Shown piece after piece: positions 7,661 to 17,938 of a stretch of 64,000 bases of DNA (within the stretch, counting starts at the first letter, position 1; every line of letters begins with the position of its first letter). Origin of the DNA: Bacillus sp. FJAT-28004 (GTDB taxonomy: Bacteria > Bacillota > Bacilli > Paenibacillales > Paenibacillaceae). The notes beneath the pieces were generated by a model, which saw only the letters and a program-made list of their open reading frames with translations, was not told the DNA's origin and ran no database searches. The translations under genes were made by a program, and so were the position numbers. The stretch lies in NCBI RefSeq assembly GCF_001280845.1, contig NZ_LGHP01000001.1, forward strand, positions 3,723,596-3,787,595. Reading direction: 5' to 3'.

Positions 7661-9118
7661 CTATGGCCCATTAAGCGATCGAAGCTGGATAGCACCTGCT
7701 GATAAGCTTACAGCCCCTGCACCGTTTGCCGCTGTTGCTGTCGCATCATTTGGCTTCTCTGTACTGCCATCAGCCTCGCCTTGCACAGCTTCCTCATTCT
7801 TCTGTTCAGGGGGCGTATATCCGCTTCGATATGCCCCTACCAGTATTTCTTCTGTACCGTCTTTCAGGCGAACAGCCCATACAGGTATGAACCGAAGCCT
7901 ACCCTCATCGATCGGAGTTGCTTGTAGTGCTGGGAACAAAGCCGTCACCTCGCTGCGTCTATCGTAATTACTGAGCGTTTGCTCCAGCTCTTCTCCGCCT
8001 GACAACCAGCGAACACTCCTCGATTCCGACCGTTGACCAAGTGTAATAAGCGATCTCGAATATTCGGTTACGACACCTTGTTGAAGCCTTAGTTTCATAT
8101 ATCCATAGTGAAACGGCTTCGTGTCCATAACAGGATATTGCTCGATATATTGCTTAAATCTAATATCCTTTCCTTCGCCACCTGGCATAGCATTTACAAA
8201 ACGATGTGTGCCGTCCCATCCGCCATGCCAATTTACAAAGTCTACAGAAGCATAAACGTTGTCACTAAGCAGATTTTCAGTAATTTGCGGCGCACTCGGA
8301 TCTGTATAGCTGATCCACTTGCCGTTCTGTTCTACCTGCAATCCCCGCTTGCCATCTGTGTAAATTTGCGAACCGCCTCGGTCCTCAATCGCTCTTGTTG
8401 TGCTTGGATCGAAGAACAAGCTTCGTTTCATCAAATCAGGCGAATAGGTTTCATATGGAAATACCATTTCTGTTGATTGAATCGGCGCAAGCGGAATATA
8501 CAGGCCGTCTGATGTCATTGAATATTTAGGCTGGAACTGTCCGAACCCTACATAGTCCTGCACATCGCGTACCGTTAGATCTGCGCGAACCGACTCATAA
8601 ACCATTTCACCATCTGCGCTAAAGAAGAAAGTTCGAATTTCCTCGGTGCCCGTCGTCTTGAAAATCCAGATACGGTCTATCGTTTCGTTCAAAAACAGCA
8701 GATCGCCCTCCAGCTTAAGCAGCTTTTGCAGCAGCTCCACCGGAATGCCGTTATCGAAACGAAGTTCAATACCGATATCATTTCTCCGAATCTCTTCCCA
8801 ATTCAACACATCCGAAGGGCTTCGCTGAAACCCTTTAAATTCTCTACCCTGAATGCGCTGGTTAAGAATCATATCGTAGAACTGTGTGCCCGGATAAATA
8901 ATGGTATGCTTATTGCCGCCTAAATGGATGACTAACGCTTCTGGAAAAATAACACTCTCCACGCTTGTCGCCTTTCCTATCGGCTCAGCATTAACATAAT
9001 CCTGATCACTTCTTACCGTAGCGCCAAGACCTGGCATGCTGTAAGCAAGCAAGTAGCTTTGAAGAAGGCTTAGTACTACTAGCAGGATAAGGGTTGTCGT
9101 CTTTATTTTTTCTTTCAT
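7661..9118 (-). CDS. walH: WalH, regulator of WalK (YycH)
   Basis: A 485-aa protein with an N-terminal transmembrane helix (TTTLILLVVLSLLQSYLLAY) and a large extracellular YycH region. The C-terminus carries a low-complexity Ala/Gly/Glu tail (about residues 440-475) that looks unstructured. The start overlaps the walK stop by 4 bases, implying translational coupling. Confidence 0.93.
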   Translation of the reverse strand: MKEKIKTTTLILLVVLSLLQSYLLAYSMPGLGATVRSDQDYVNAEPIGKATSVESVIFPEALVIHLGGNKHTIIYPGTQFYDMILNQRIQGREFKGFQRSPSDVLNWEEIRRNDIGIELRFDNGIPVELLQKLLKLEGDLLFLNETIDRIWIFKTTGTEEIRTFFFSADGEMVYESVRADLTVRDVQDYVGFGQFQPKYSMTSDGLYIPLAPIQSTEMVFPYETYSPDLMKRSLFFDPSTTRAIEDRGGSQIYTDGKRGLQVEQNGKWISYTDPSAPQITENLLSDNVYASVDFVNWHGGWDGTHRFVNAMPGGEGKDIRFKQYIEQYPVMDTKPFHYGYMKLRLQQGVVTEYSRSLITLGQRSESRSVRWLSGGEELEQTLSNYDRRSEVTALFPALQATPIDEGRLRFIPVWAVRLKDGTEEILVGAYRSGYTPPEQKNEEAVQGEADGSTEKPNDATATAANGAGAVSLSAGAIQLRSLNGP

Positions 9119-10965
9119 GCCAGTTCTCCCCCTTCCTGCAGCAGTGGGAGAGTGAATGTAACGGTAGTTCCTTCATTAAGCTCGGAATCGAGTGAAATTG
9201 TACCGCTATGTGCCTTCACAATTTCCCGGGCAATCGAAAGCCCGAGGCCAGTGCCGCCCATATTGCGCGAGCGAGCTTTATCTACACGATAGAAGCGGTC
9301 AAAAATACGATTCAAATCCTTTTTTGGAATACCAATTCCGGTATCCTTCACACTAATTGAAAGTGATGTCGAATCGGACGGCTTCTTCGCCGTTAATTCA
9401 ATGGTTCCACCGTCCAGCGTATATTTGATCGCATTCGAGAATAAATTATCAAGCACCTGATCAATTTGATCGCGGTCAAGCCACGCTGACTCCAGCCCGT
9501 CATCAACGCTTACTGCGGCTTTGATCGACTTCTGTCTAAGCTGGAATGAGAAACGATCAGCCACCTCATCAAGCATGTCATGTACGTTTGTCTGTCTGCG
9601 GCGCAGCGGTGCTTGGTTCGAATCCAGTCGCGACAAGTGCAGCAGATCAGTTACGAGCCTAATCATCCGCTCCGTTTCATTGCGAATGACGCCAACAAAC
9701 CGCTCTGATAACTCTCTTTCATCCAGCGCACCATCATTGAGTGCTTCGGCATAGCTCTTAATCGTAGTAAGCGGTGTACGCAGCTCATGCGAGACATTCG
9801 CAACAAACTGACGCCGCGATTGCTCAAGCTTCTCTTGCTCTGTTACATCCTGCAAGACAGCAATCGTTCCGGTAATGCCTTTATCACGGCGATGAATAGG
9901 CGTAAAAGTTACTTTCAGCAGCCCCTCATCATTATCATTCATCTCTTGCCCATCGGCATCACGTTCAATGAGCAGTGTCTGACCGCGTCCTTGCTGCAGC
10001 TCGTCCAATCGCTGCTCTGATAGATCGAACAACTCAGACAGCTCAAGTCCTTCGCAGGAGCGTACGTCGAGCAGCTCTAGTGCTCGCCTGTTCCATACGA
10101 TGACCTTTCCGTTTTCATCTGCGGCAACCACGCCATCGCTCATGTTGGAGAGAACAGAAGCAAGCTTTTCATTCTCCTCTTCATTAACCGAAAGTGCTTC
10201 TTTGAGCCGAATTGTCATATCATTAAAAGCAATGCTCAAGCTGCCAATCTCATCATCACCAAGCACGGGCACCTGTAAATCAAATTTCCCTTGCGAAATC
10301 GCCTCAGCTTGCCTCGTTAAACCTTGAATAGGACTTGTAATGGTGTGTGCAAGCAATATGCCCAGCACACCAGTAAGACCTAGTGCAATTAAGGTTCCTG
10401 AGAAAAAGATTTGATTGACCCTATTGACGGTCTCATAAAGCTCGTTCATAGACGCAACGACATATACGACCCCAACCACCTTGTTGTCGTTAATCGTCAC
10501 GGGCTGGGCAATCATTTTCTTGCGCGTATTATCATCATCTATAATTTCTTGCTCATTGTCGGTAATGTTCTGAAGCGCCCGACTTACGGCAAGCGATTTG
10601 TTCTTCTGGCCGATATAGGTCTCATTGCTTTGAACGGAGGTCGCTACCATTTTCCCGTTCGAATCAAGCACCTGTACCTCAGCCCCGCTAATACTGAACA
10701 GATTGCGAACGACCAAGCTAAGATCCTCTGTCGTACTTTCCGCAGAATCACTCTCGGTATCCGGTTTAGCCGCTAAGCTCGGAGCGGCAAACTTTGATAA
10801 AATATCCGCTTGCTCCTTCAAATTTTTCGTGAAGCTGTCAATTAATGAGTTTTTAACCGTGCTTATAAAATAAACACCAATCAACTGCATAGCCACTAAT
10901 ATGAGCAGCAAATAGATGATGACCAGCTTAACTTGGATTGTGCGAAAGAAACTTTTGCCCTTCAT
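9115..10965 (-). CDS. walK: WalK, cell-wall sensor histidine kinase
   Basis: A 616-aa kinase with transmembrane helix 1 (about 12-34), an extracellular sensor, helix 2 (about 188-208), HAMP (209-260), PAS (about 265-370) and HisKA with His393 in NVSHELRTP. The ATPase domain has [16 protein letters not shown] and GTGLGLSIA. It phosphorylates WalR in response to cell-wall metabolism. The start overlaps walR by 4 bases. The extracellular loop contains a Ser/Asp-rich stretch ([10 protein letters not shown]). Confidence 0.97.
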   Translation of the reverse strand: MKGKSFFRTIQVKLVIIYLLLILVAMQLIGVYFISTVKNSLIDSFTKNLKEQADILSKFAAPSLAAKPDTESDSAESTTEDLSLVVRNLFSISGAEVQVLDSNGKMVATSVQSNETYIGQKNKSLAVSRALQNITDNEQEIIDDDNTRKKMIAQPVTINDNKVVGVVYVVASMNELYETVNRVNQIFFSGTLIALGLTGVLGILLAHTITSPIQGLTRQAEAISQGKFDLQVPVLGDDEIGSLSIAFNDMTIRLKEALSVNEEENEKLASVLSNMSDGVVAADENGKVIVWNRRALELLDVRSCEGLELSELFDLSEQRLDELQQGRGQTLLIERDADGQEMNDNDEGLLKVTFTPIHRRDKGITGTIAVLQDVTEQEKLEQSRRQFVANVSHELRTPLTTIKSYAEALNDGALDERELSERFVGVIRNETERMIRLVTDLLHLSRLDSNQAPLRRRQTNVHDMLDEVADRFSFQLRQKSIKAAVSVDDGLESAWLDRDQIDQVLDNLFSNAIKYTLDGGTIELTAKKPSDSTSLSISVKDTGIGIPKKDLNRIFDRFYRVDKARSRNMGGTGLGLSIAREIVKAHSGTISLDSELNEGTTVTFTLPLLQEGGELA

Positions 10966-11717
10966 CCTGGGCCGAAGCCTCCGGACTTGGAGTTGCGCAT
11001 CATATAGCCGAGACCGCGCCGAGTCATAATATATTCAGGACGACTTGGATCATCCTCAATTTTCTCGCGCAATCTTCTAATCGTAACATCTACCGTTCGC
11101 ACGTCTCCGAAATACTCAAATCCCCATACTGCCTGAAGCAAATGCTCCCGCGTCATCACCTTGCCGCTGTTGCGGGCCATATAATAAACGAGCTCATACT
11201 CGCGATGTGTAAGATCAAGCGGTACGCCGTCTTTATAAACCACGTACATATCCGTATCCACAAATAGGTTAAACAGCTTAAAGCCTTGCTGCTCCTGCTC
11301 AGCAGAACTATCGGCATTACCTGAAGTATCGCCGCTTGCAGCTTCTTCTGTCTTTTGCTGCCTGCGCAGATGCGCCTTCACTCGCGCGAGCAGTTCTCTT
11401 GTGCTAAATGGTTTCGTTACATAATCATCGGCACCCAGCTCAAGTCCAAGCACCTTATCAATTTCCGTATCCTTAGCCGTCAGCATAATAATTGGCATTT
11501 GCAGCTTGGCACGAACCTCACGGCATACATCCATACCGTCCTTTACAGGCAGCATCAAGTCTAGCAAAATCAGATCAGGAAGCTCCTCGAACGCAAGCCG
11601 AACCGCCTCGCCGCCATCGAAAGCGCAAATAACTTGATGCCCTTCCTTCTCCAAATTAAACTTTATAATATCTGCTATCGGCTGTTCGTCATCGACCACT
11701 AATATTTTTCCGTGCAT
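10962..11717 (-). CDS. walR: WalR, OmpR-family response regulator
   Basis: Essential regulator of peptidoglycan hydrolase genes. The receiver domain has Asp53 (LLDLMLP) and the conserved switch region MLTAKD and KPFSTREL. The winged-helix DNA-binding domain ends RRGLGYMMR. The linker is long and polar ([21 protein letters not shown]), making the protein 251 aa, somewhat longer than Bacillus WalR. It is the first gene of the wal operon; a plausible promoter (TTGTGA, 18 bases, TAAAAT) lies upstream. Confidence 0.97.
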   Translation of the reverse strand: MHGKILVVDDEQPIADIIKFNLEKEGHQVICAFDGGEAVRLAFEELPDLILLDLMLPVKDGMDVCREVRAKLQMPIIMLTAKDTEIDKVLGLELGADDYVTKPFSTRELLARVKAHLRRQQKTEEAASGDTSGNADSSAEQEQQGFKLFNLFVDTDMYVVYKDGVPLDLTHREYELVYYMARNSGKVMTREHLLQAVWGFEYFGDVRTVDVTIRRLREKIEDDPSRPEYIMTRRGLGYMMRNSKSGGFGPG

Positions 11718-11886
11718 CGCTACACCCGCCCGTCGCTTGTCCTTTGTATTACCTTCTATTTTAACACTGTTATCCCTTCCTTCACAATGAAACTTCCCTC
11801 ATGATGCAAGGTTTTTCCTCAGCTCTCCTCTACTGCATCAAACAGTCAATCAATCCATGTGCATCCATATCATTTTTTAACATAAA

Positions 11887-11936
11887 TAAAAAAAGGAGAA
11901 ACACTCCGCCGTATGCGAAAGTGTTTCTCCTTTTTA
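11887..11936 (-). terminator. Intrinsic terminator of the M23 peptidase gene
   Basis: AAGGAGAAACACT and AGTGTTTCTCCTT form a perfect stem flanked by A and T runs, so it can work in both directions. It sits just after the M23 gene stop. Confidence 0.9.
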
Positions 11937-11951
11937 GATAATGGTTATATG

Positions 11952-13526
11952 TTATAAGTACTTTAATGGATTTTGTAAAACGCCGTCCTTGTGTACTTCA
12001 AAATGCAAATGAACGCCAGTAGAGTTGCCTGTACTGCCCATAATAGCAATCGTGTCACCCTTTTCAACGATATCTCCTACACTAGTCTTGTAAGAGCTGA
12101 GGTGGCCGTATACGGTTTGGTAGCCGTTTTTATGATTGATAATAACCGTCTTGCCTAGACCTGGCTTCGTACCTACAAACTCAACTTTTCCTGTATCGGA
12201 AGCAAGAATGCTCTTGTTACCAGTAAGGTCAATACCGTTATGCATACGTCCCCAACGTTTTCCGAACTTACTAGTCATTCTAGAACTCGTGACAGGCATC
12301 GCGAAACGTCCTGATCCTTCACCCAAAACAACCTTCGTTCCTCGTTCAACGATTTTTGGAGTCGCTTCTTTAACAACTTCCTTTGTGAGAAGCTCTTCGG
12401 TTACTACATAACCGTTTTGCTTCACGATACGATAAGTCATCCGCTTAGAGCCAGCCGTACCATTCGAAATCGTCTTCGACTCGCCTACACGCATGCTCGC
12501 ATTTTTCTTAATTTCAACTGGTGGTTCGATCGTTTCAACTTCAACTAAATTCTCGGTTGTCTTTACCGTGAGCTCCGGTTGGAGCACTGTTAGATCAAGA
12601 ACATCGCCAATCGTTAGCTTATCGTCTTTAATCCATGCGTTGTTCTTATAAATAACCTCTGGGGAAATATCATATTTCTGTGCGATACAGCCGACGCAAT
12701 CGCCTTCTTGTACCGTATATTTAGTTGGTTGAATACTGCCTTGAACGAGCATCTTATAAATGGCTTCAGCTTCCATGATCTGCTCTGGATCGGTATCGAT
12801 GGATTCCATCATAACAGCCTCGATGAATTCAACCTCTGTAACTTCACGCCCAGGCTGCTTAGAGGCTGCCTTCGATTCAAGCGCTGGCTGCTCTGCATCT
12901 TTTGCATTGAACGAAAGTGACTTCACTTCCTTTGCTTCCTTCTTCGCTGAAGCAAGCTTAGGTGCAAACTTGCTTTGAACACGTAATAAAACTTCATCTG
13001 CCGTCTGTTGGTCTTTCACGATGCCAATGACTTTTCCGTCAACCTTCACTTCGACACCAACAGCGTGAGAGGTAAACAACCCTTCAAGCTTGTCTAGCGT
13101 ACCAGCAGTTTCAGGAGTTCCTTTGAATGCATGATCAGGCTCGTAGGTAATCGTTCCTGTATCAAGCACCATATTGATGCCTGGGTTAGCTTGCTGAACC
13201 TCTTCGGTTTCCAGCAAAACTAGCTGCTCTACTTCTTCTGGATCACTTACGGTTCCAACTGTTGTGCCATTCATATATACGTTATAAAATTCGACTGTGT
13301 TTGCTTGGACATATTGGATTCCGCTAAATCCGGCTACTGTGAGGAGTACGAGCGCCCCGCCCGCTAATTGAACCGGCTTTTTTCGCCAAAATGGCTTGTT
13401 TGCCTGTTCACTTGCGAATTGCTGCTGTGTCTTGCCATTCAAGTGTTGCGATCGGTCATGCCGAAAGTACTGAATCGCTTGATTCCATACTTTCTGAATC
13501 CGACTCTTGTCCCTGAAAACGGTCAT
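11952..13526 (-). CDS. LysM-G5-M23 peptidoglycan endopeptidase (524 aa)
   Basis: Membrane-anchored cell-wall hydrolase. A basic cytoplasmic tail and one transmembrane helix (LAGGALVLLTVAGFSGIQYV) are followed by a linker, a LysM domain beginning KYTVQEGDCVGCIAQKYD, a G5 domain ending in ATPKIVERGTK, and a C-terminal M23 peptidase. The zinc motifs HNGID and HLHFEVHK are intact, so it should cleave peptide cross-links. The LysM carries an unusual CVGC pair. AAAGGAG lies seven bases before the ATG. Being next to walR, it is a natural WalR target, but I found no clear WalR box upstream. Confidence 0.93.
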   Translation of the reverse strand: MTVFRDKSRIQKVWNQAIQYFRHDRSQHLNGKTQQQFASEQANKPFWRKKPVQLAGGALVLLTVAGFSGIQYVQANTVEFYNVYMNGTTVGTVSDPEEVEQLVLLETEEVQQANPGINMVLDTGTITYEPDHAFKGTPETAGTLDKLEGLFTSHAVGVEVKVDGKVIGIVKDQQTADEVLLRVQSKFAPKLASAKKEAKEVKSLSFNAKDAEQPALESKAASKQPGREVTEVEFIEAVMMESIDTDPEQIMEAEAIYKMLVQGSIQPTKYTVQEGDCVGCIAQKYDISPEVIYKNNAWIKDDKLTIGDVLDLTVLQPELTVKTTENLVEVETIEPPVEIKKNASMRVGESKTISNGTAGSKRMTYRIVKQNGYVVTEELLTKEVVKEATPKIVERGTKVVLGEGSGRFAMPVTSSRMTSKFGKRWGRMHNGIDLTGNKSILASDTGKVEFVGTKPGLGKTVIINHKNGYQTVYGHLSSYKTSVGDIVEKGDTIAIMGSTGNSTGVHLHFEVHKDGVLQNPLKYL

Positions 13527-13573
13527 GATTGTCTCCTTTTCGCGCTAATGCAACTTTTTTTCCGATTTCCGAC

Positions 13574-13610
13574 ATAAAAAAAGACGAATTATCCTGTCGG
13601 ATCGTTCGCC
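13574..13610 (-). terminator. Probable intrinsic terminator
   Basis: On the minus strand GGCGAA...TTCGTC with an inner ATCC-GGAT stem is followed by seven T. It lies downstream of the 226-aa gene and upstream of the M23 gene, so the two are probably separate transcripts. Confidence 0.65.
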
Positions 13611-13666
13611 TAATACTGTAACATATGCCCAACAATTGGAGCAACCTTTACACGCTATTCACAATA

Positions 13667-14347
13667 TTAATATTTTTTCAGAATCTCCATCATTTGCCCA
13701 TATTCGGTCTTGTCGAGATGCTGTGCCATTATTTGTTGAATATCTGTCAACTCTTGTTCCGTCAGCCCGTTTTCGATATATTGAGAGATCGTTTGCCACG
13801 ATTCCTGCGGTAATTTTGTCATCAGCAGACTGAATAATTGTTCCTTATCCGCATCGCTCATTTGATCCTTTACCTCGGTCAAATCATCAGTCGTCATCGC
13901 CGTTTCTGTATTGTCTACACCTGCTGTTCCCTCTTCAACGCTGCCAACCTCAGGTTGTGTACCGCCGCCCGCTTCTGTACCTCCGCCTATACCAATATCG
14001 GTAAGCGGAGCATCGGTTGCCTGTCCAAATGCATCGACCGCTGCCGGAGGCTCAGCCTGCTCATTTCCTTCCGCATTTGTTGCCGGAGTATCTTCACCTT
14101 CAACTGAAGTCTTCTTCTCTTCTTTATCTACGATATCCGTCGTTACTAGCGGATCGGCTCCCCATAACTTGCCCCAAACGCCTGACATCGCCATCGGCGG
14201 CACTTCAAGCGGTAAATTGAATTGTTTTAATATCGTCTCCACATAACTGGTTACAATATATCCCGTCGTCCAAATAGACAAGAAGCTGACTATTAAACCT
14301 GCTGCTACAATTTTCGCGAGCCATTCTACTTTTTTCAACATACTCAC
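13667..14347 (-). CDS. Membrane-anchored protein of unknown function (226 aa)
   Basis: It has one N-terminal transmembrane segment (about residues 10-35), then PLEVPPMAMSGVWGKLWG, a long low-complexity acidic/Gly/Ala/Thr linker (about 70-150), and a helical C-terminal domain. That domain contains LLMTKLPQESWQTISQYIENGLTEQELTDI and ends in a second helix. I do not recognise the family; it looks like a tethered sensor or a spore-envelope protein. The start is GTG at 14347 or ATG at 14341; AAGGGA suits either. Confidence 0.75.
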   Translation of the reverse strand: MSMLKKVEWLAKIVAAGLIVSFLSIWTTGYIVTSYVETILKQFNLPLEVPPMAMSGVWGKLWGADPLVTTDIVDKEEKKTSVEGEDTPATNAEGNEQAEPPAAVDAFGQATDAPLTDIGIGGGTEAGGGTQPEVGSVEEGTAGVDNTETAMTTDDLTEVKDQMSDADKEQLFSLLMTKLPQESWQTISQYIENGLTEQELTDIQQIMAQHLDKTEYGQMMEILKKY

Positions 14348-14514
14348 ACCATTCCCTTCGTCCAGCAGCTGACAAAATACTATTTCACAGCTACAATTGC
14401 CATAATCTGTTACATACCATTATGGTCAACATTAGGGACAGTCATTCTTCCAAACCCTATTAATTTCCTATTATTTGAGTGTTATAAAGCGAGTTTATAG
14501 CGTATTTATATAAC

Positions 14515-14546
14515 AAAAAAAGGATGGCCCGAAGGCCACCCTTTGT
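14515..14546 (-). terminator. Intrinsic terminator of purA
   Basis: On the minus strand GGGTGGCC-TTCG-GGCCATCC is followed by seven T. The UUCG loop closes a strong stem. Confidence 0.92.
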
Positions 14547-14556
14547 ATTAATCATT

Positions 14557-15876
<1,320 letters not shown>

Positions 15877-15957
15877 AAAATTACCGTCCCAATGCTATGT
15901 ACACCAGCATTCCCTTCATGAAAGGGCCTGTGATACAAGTCAAAAGACAGCATTAAT

Positions 15958-15986
15958 AGTGTAGCAGTCCAACTTCGAGAAGTCAA
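15958..15986 (-). promoter_or_regulatory. SigA promoter of purA
   Basis: On the minus strand TTGACT (15981-15986) and TACACT (15958-15963) are 17 bases apart. This is a good match to the vegetative consensus, about 115 bases before the purA start. Confidence 0.7.
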
Positions 15987-15989
15987 ACG

Positions 15990-16030
15990 AAAAACGAACA
16001 ATTGCATAACTACCCATGCAATTGTTCGGA
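15990..16030. promoter_or_regulatory. dnaB terminator hairpin overlapping a PurBox-like pair
   Basis: GAACAATTGCAT and ATGCAATTGTTC form a perfect 12-bp stem. On the minus strand TTTTTCGTTT follows, so it can terminate dnaB transcription. The same bases contain two oppositely oriented CGAAC cores (ACGAACAAT and CCGAACAAT) about 24 bases apart. This resembles the paired PurBoxes bound by PurR in Bacillus, and the pair lies just upstream of the purA -35. Both roles may coexist. Confidence 0.55.
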
Positions 16031-16033
16031 TAT

Positions 16034-17395
16034 TCATGATGCCTGCATCGGATCTTGATGCGCGCGATCAATACTTACGAATTTATTGTACTTTTTGAGA
16101 AAGACAAGCTCTACAGTACCTACCGGTCCATTCCGCTGCTTAGCGATAATGATCTCGATAATATCTTTTTTCTCAGACTCTTTATCATAGTAATCATCCC
16201 TGTAAAGGAACGATACGATATCAGCATCTTGCTCGATTGATCCTGATTCCCGAAGGTCAGACATCATCGGACGCTTATCCTGCCGCTGCTCAACGCCCCG
16301 GCTTAACTGCGAAAGAGCAATTACGGGAACCTCAAGCTCACGTGCGATTTGCTTCAACGTACGCGAAATTTCAGAAACCTCTTGCTGCCGATTCTCGCCC
16401 GCTTTGCCGCGGCCGGAGATCAGCTGCAAATAGTCTATCATGATCATGCCTAACCCTTTTTCCTTCTTCAAGCGACGGCATTTGGCGCGAATTTCTGCGA
16501 CCGTAATACCCGGTGTATCATCAATAAAGATTTGTGCCTCCGAGAGCGATCCAATCGCCATCGTCAGCTTCTCCCAGTCATCGCCTTCAAGGTGTCCTGT
16601 CCGCATGCGCTGTGCATCTACGTTTGCTTCTGCGCAAATCATACGCTGTACAAGCTGTGCCGCTGACATCTCCAGGCTGAAGATCGCGACGGTCTCGCGT
16701 GCGCGAACGCCGACATTTTGTGCAACGTTAAGCGCGAATGCCGTTTTACCTACAGAAGGACGGGCAGCAACGATTATCAAGTCGCTTCGCTGGAAGCCCG
16801 CAGTCATCCGGTCAAGGTCGGTAAAGCCTGACGGAATGCCCGTCGTGCCTCCCTTGTCCTGATAAAGCTGCTCAACCTTCTCGAATACCTCCATCAGTAC
16901 ATCACGGATGGAGATGAACCCGCTGCCGGAGCGGCGGTTCGAAATTTCGAGAATTTTTTTCTCTGCATCACCGAGAAGTACGCCTACATCCTCCGAATTC
17001 GCATAACCATCGGATACGATGTTGGTCGCTGTACGAATAAGGCGTCTCAGCATCGACTTCTCTTCTACAATTTGTGCGTAATAGTCAACGTTTGCTGCGG
17101 TTGGTACCGAGTTGGCAAGCTTTGCCAAATAGCTGACTCCGCCAATTTCCTCAAGCAAATGCTGATCCTGCAAATGCGCCGTCAAGGTCACGAGATCAAC
17201 CGGCTGGTTGTTCTCCGCGATCTCGACCATCGCCTCATATATTTGTCTGTGAGGACCGCTGTAGAAGTCTTCACTGCGCACCCGCTCCATTGCTGTAATC
17301 AAGGCTTCCGATTGCAGCAATATAGCTCCGATGACAGCTTGTTCAGCTTCTAAGTTTTGCGGTGGAACACGATCAAACATCAATTCAGTGCTCAT
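16034..17395 (-). CDS. dnaB: Replicative DNA helicase DnaB
   Basis: Hexameric 5'-3' helicase of the replication fork (called DnaC in B. subtilis). The N-terminal primase-interacting domain begins RVPPQNLEAEQAVIGAIL. The RecA-like domain has Walker A ARPSVGKTAFALN, Walker B MIMIDYLQLI and QLSRGVE. The 453 aa are typical. It lies after rplI; the spacer between them is filled by a short palindromic repeat that runs into the dnaB Shine-Dalgarno. Confidence 0.98.
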   Translation of the reverse strand: MSTELMFDRVPPQNLEAEQAVIGAILLQSEALITAMERVRSEDFYSGPHRQIYEAMVEIAENNQPVDLVTLTAHLQDQHLLEEIGGVSYLAKLANSVPTAANVDYYAQIVEEKSMLRRLIRTATNIVSDGYANSEDVGVLLGDAEKKILEISNRRSGSGFISIRDVLMEVFEKVEQLYQDKGGTTGIPSGFTDLDRMTAGFQRSDLIIVAARPSVGKTAFALNVAQNVGVRARETVAIFSLEMSAAQLVQRMICAEANVDAQRMRTGHLEGDDWEKLTMAIGSLSEAQIFIDDTPGITVAEIRAKCRRLKKEKGLGMIMIDYLQLISGRGKAGENRQQEVSEISRTLKQIARELEVPVIALSQLSRGVEQRQDKRPMMSDLRESGSIEQDADIVSFLYRDDYYDKESEKKDIIEIIIAKQRNGPVGTVELVFLKKYNKFVSIDRAHQDPMQAS

Positions 17396-17400
17396 GGGCC

Positions 17401-17483
17401 CCTCCTAAAAGGTTTGCGTAGCAAACCTACTTCGTAAGCATAAACTAAGGTTTTCGAAGAAAACCTACATCGTAAGCATATAC
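17401..17483. repeat. Two units of a short palindromic repeat (SD-linked)
   Basis: Two units of about 38 bp: a palindrome (AGGTTTGCGTAGCAAACCT, then AGGTTTTCGAAGAAAACCT) followed by AC(T/A)TCGTAAGCAT. Seen from the minus strand, the last palindrome runs directly into AGGAGG, the dnaB ribosome site. The same unit occurs before mnmG at 47653-47767, also ending in the Shine-Dalgarno. Confidence 0.85.
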
Positions 17484-17494
17484 TTTTGCCTGCT

Positions 17495-17938
17495 CTATTC
17501 TTCAGACGCCTGTACGCTCAGCTTCGCTTTCACTTCAGGATGAAGCTTTACAACGACCTGTGTAACGCCTAGCGTACGAATTGGATCTTCTAGCTCGATT
17601 TTGCGTTTATCTACTTTAATGCCTTGCGCTGCTAATGCTTCGCCAATTTGTTTGCTCGTAATGGCACCAAACAGTCTTCCGCCCTCGCCTGCTTTTGTCT
17701 TAATAACGATGGTCATCTCTTCAAGCTTCTTGCCTAGTTCTTGCGCGTCCTGTTTTTCCTTATCCTTACGCTTTTGCTCAGAAGCATGCTGAACCTCCAG
17801 CGTCTTTAGGTTGCCGTCTGAAGCTAACTTCGCGAGACCTTGTGGCAATAGAAAATTCCGTACATACCCTTCGGACAGATCCTTCACTTGCCCTTTTTTC
17901 CCTTGTCCTTTAACATCCTGCAAAAAGATTACTTTCAT
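17495..17938 (-). CDS. rplI: 50S ribosomal protein bL9
   Basis: The N-terminal [20 protein letters not shown] signature is present, followed by the long helix and the C-terminal domain ending [13 protein letters not shown]. Its 147 aa are normal. It overlaps gdpP by 4 bases (ATGA), so it is co-translated with it. Confidence 0.98.
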   Translation of the reverse strand: MKVIFLQDVKGQGKKGQVKDLSEGYVRNFLLPQGLAKLASDGNLKTLEVQHASEQKRKDKEKQDAQELGKKLEEMTIVIKTKAGEGGRLFGAITSKQIGEALAAQGIKVDKRKIELEDPIRTLGVTQVVVKLHPEVKAKLSVQASEE

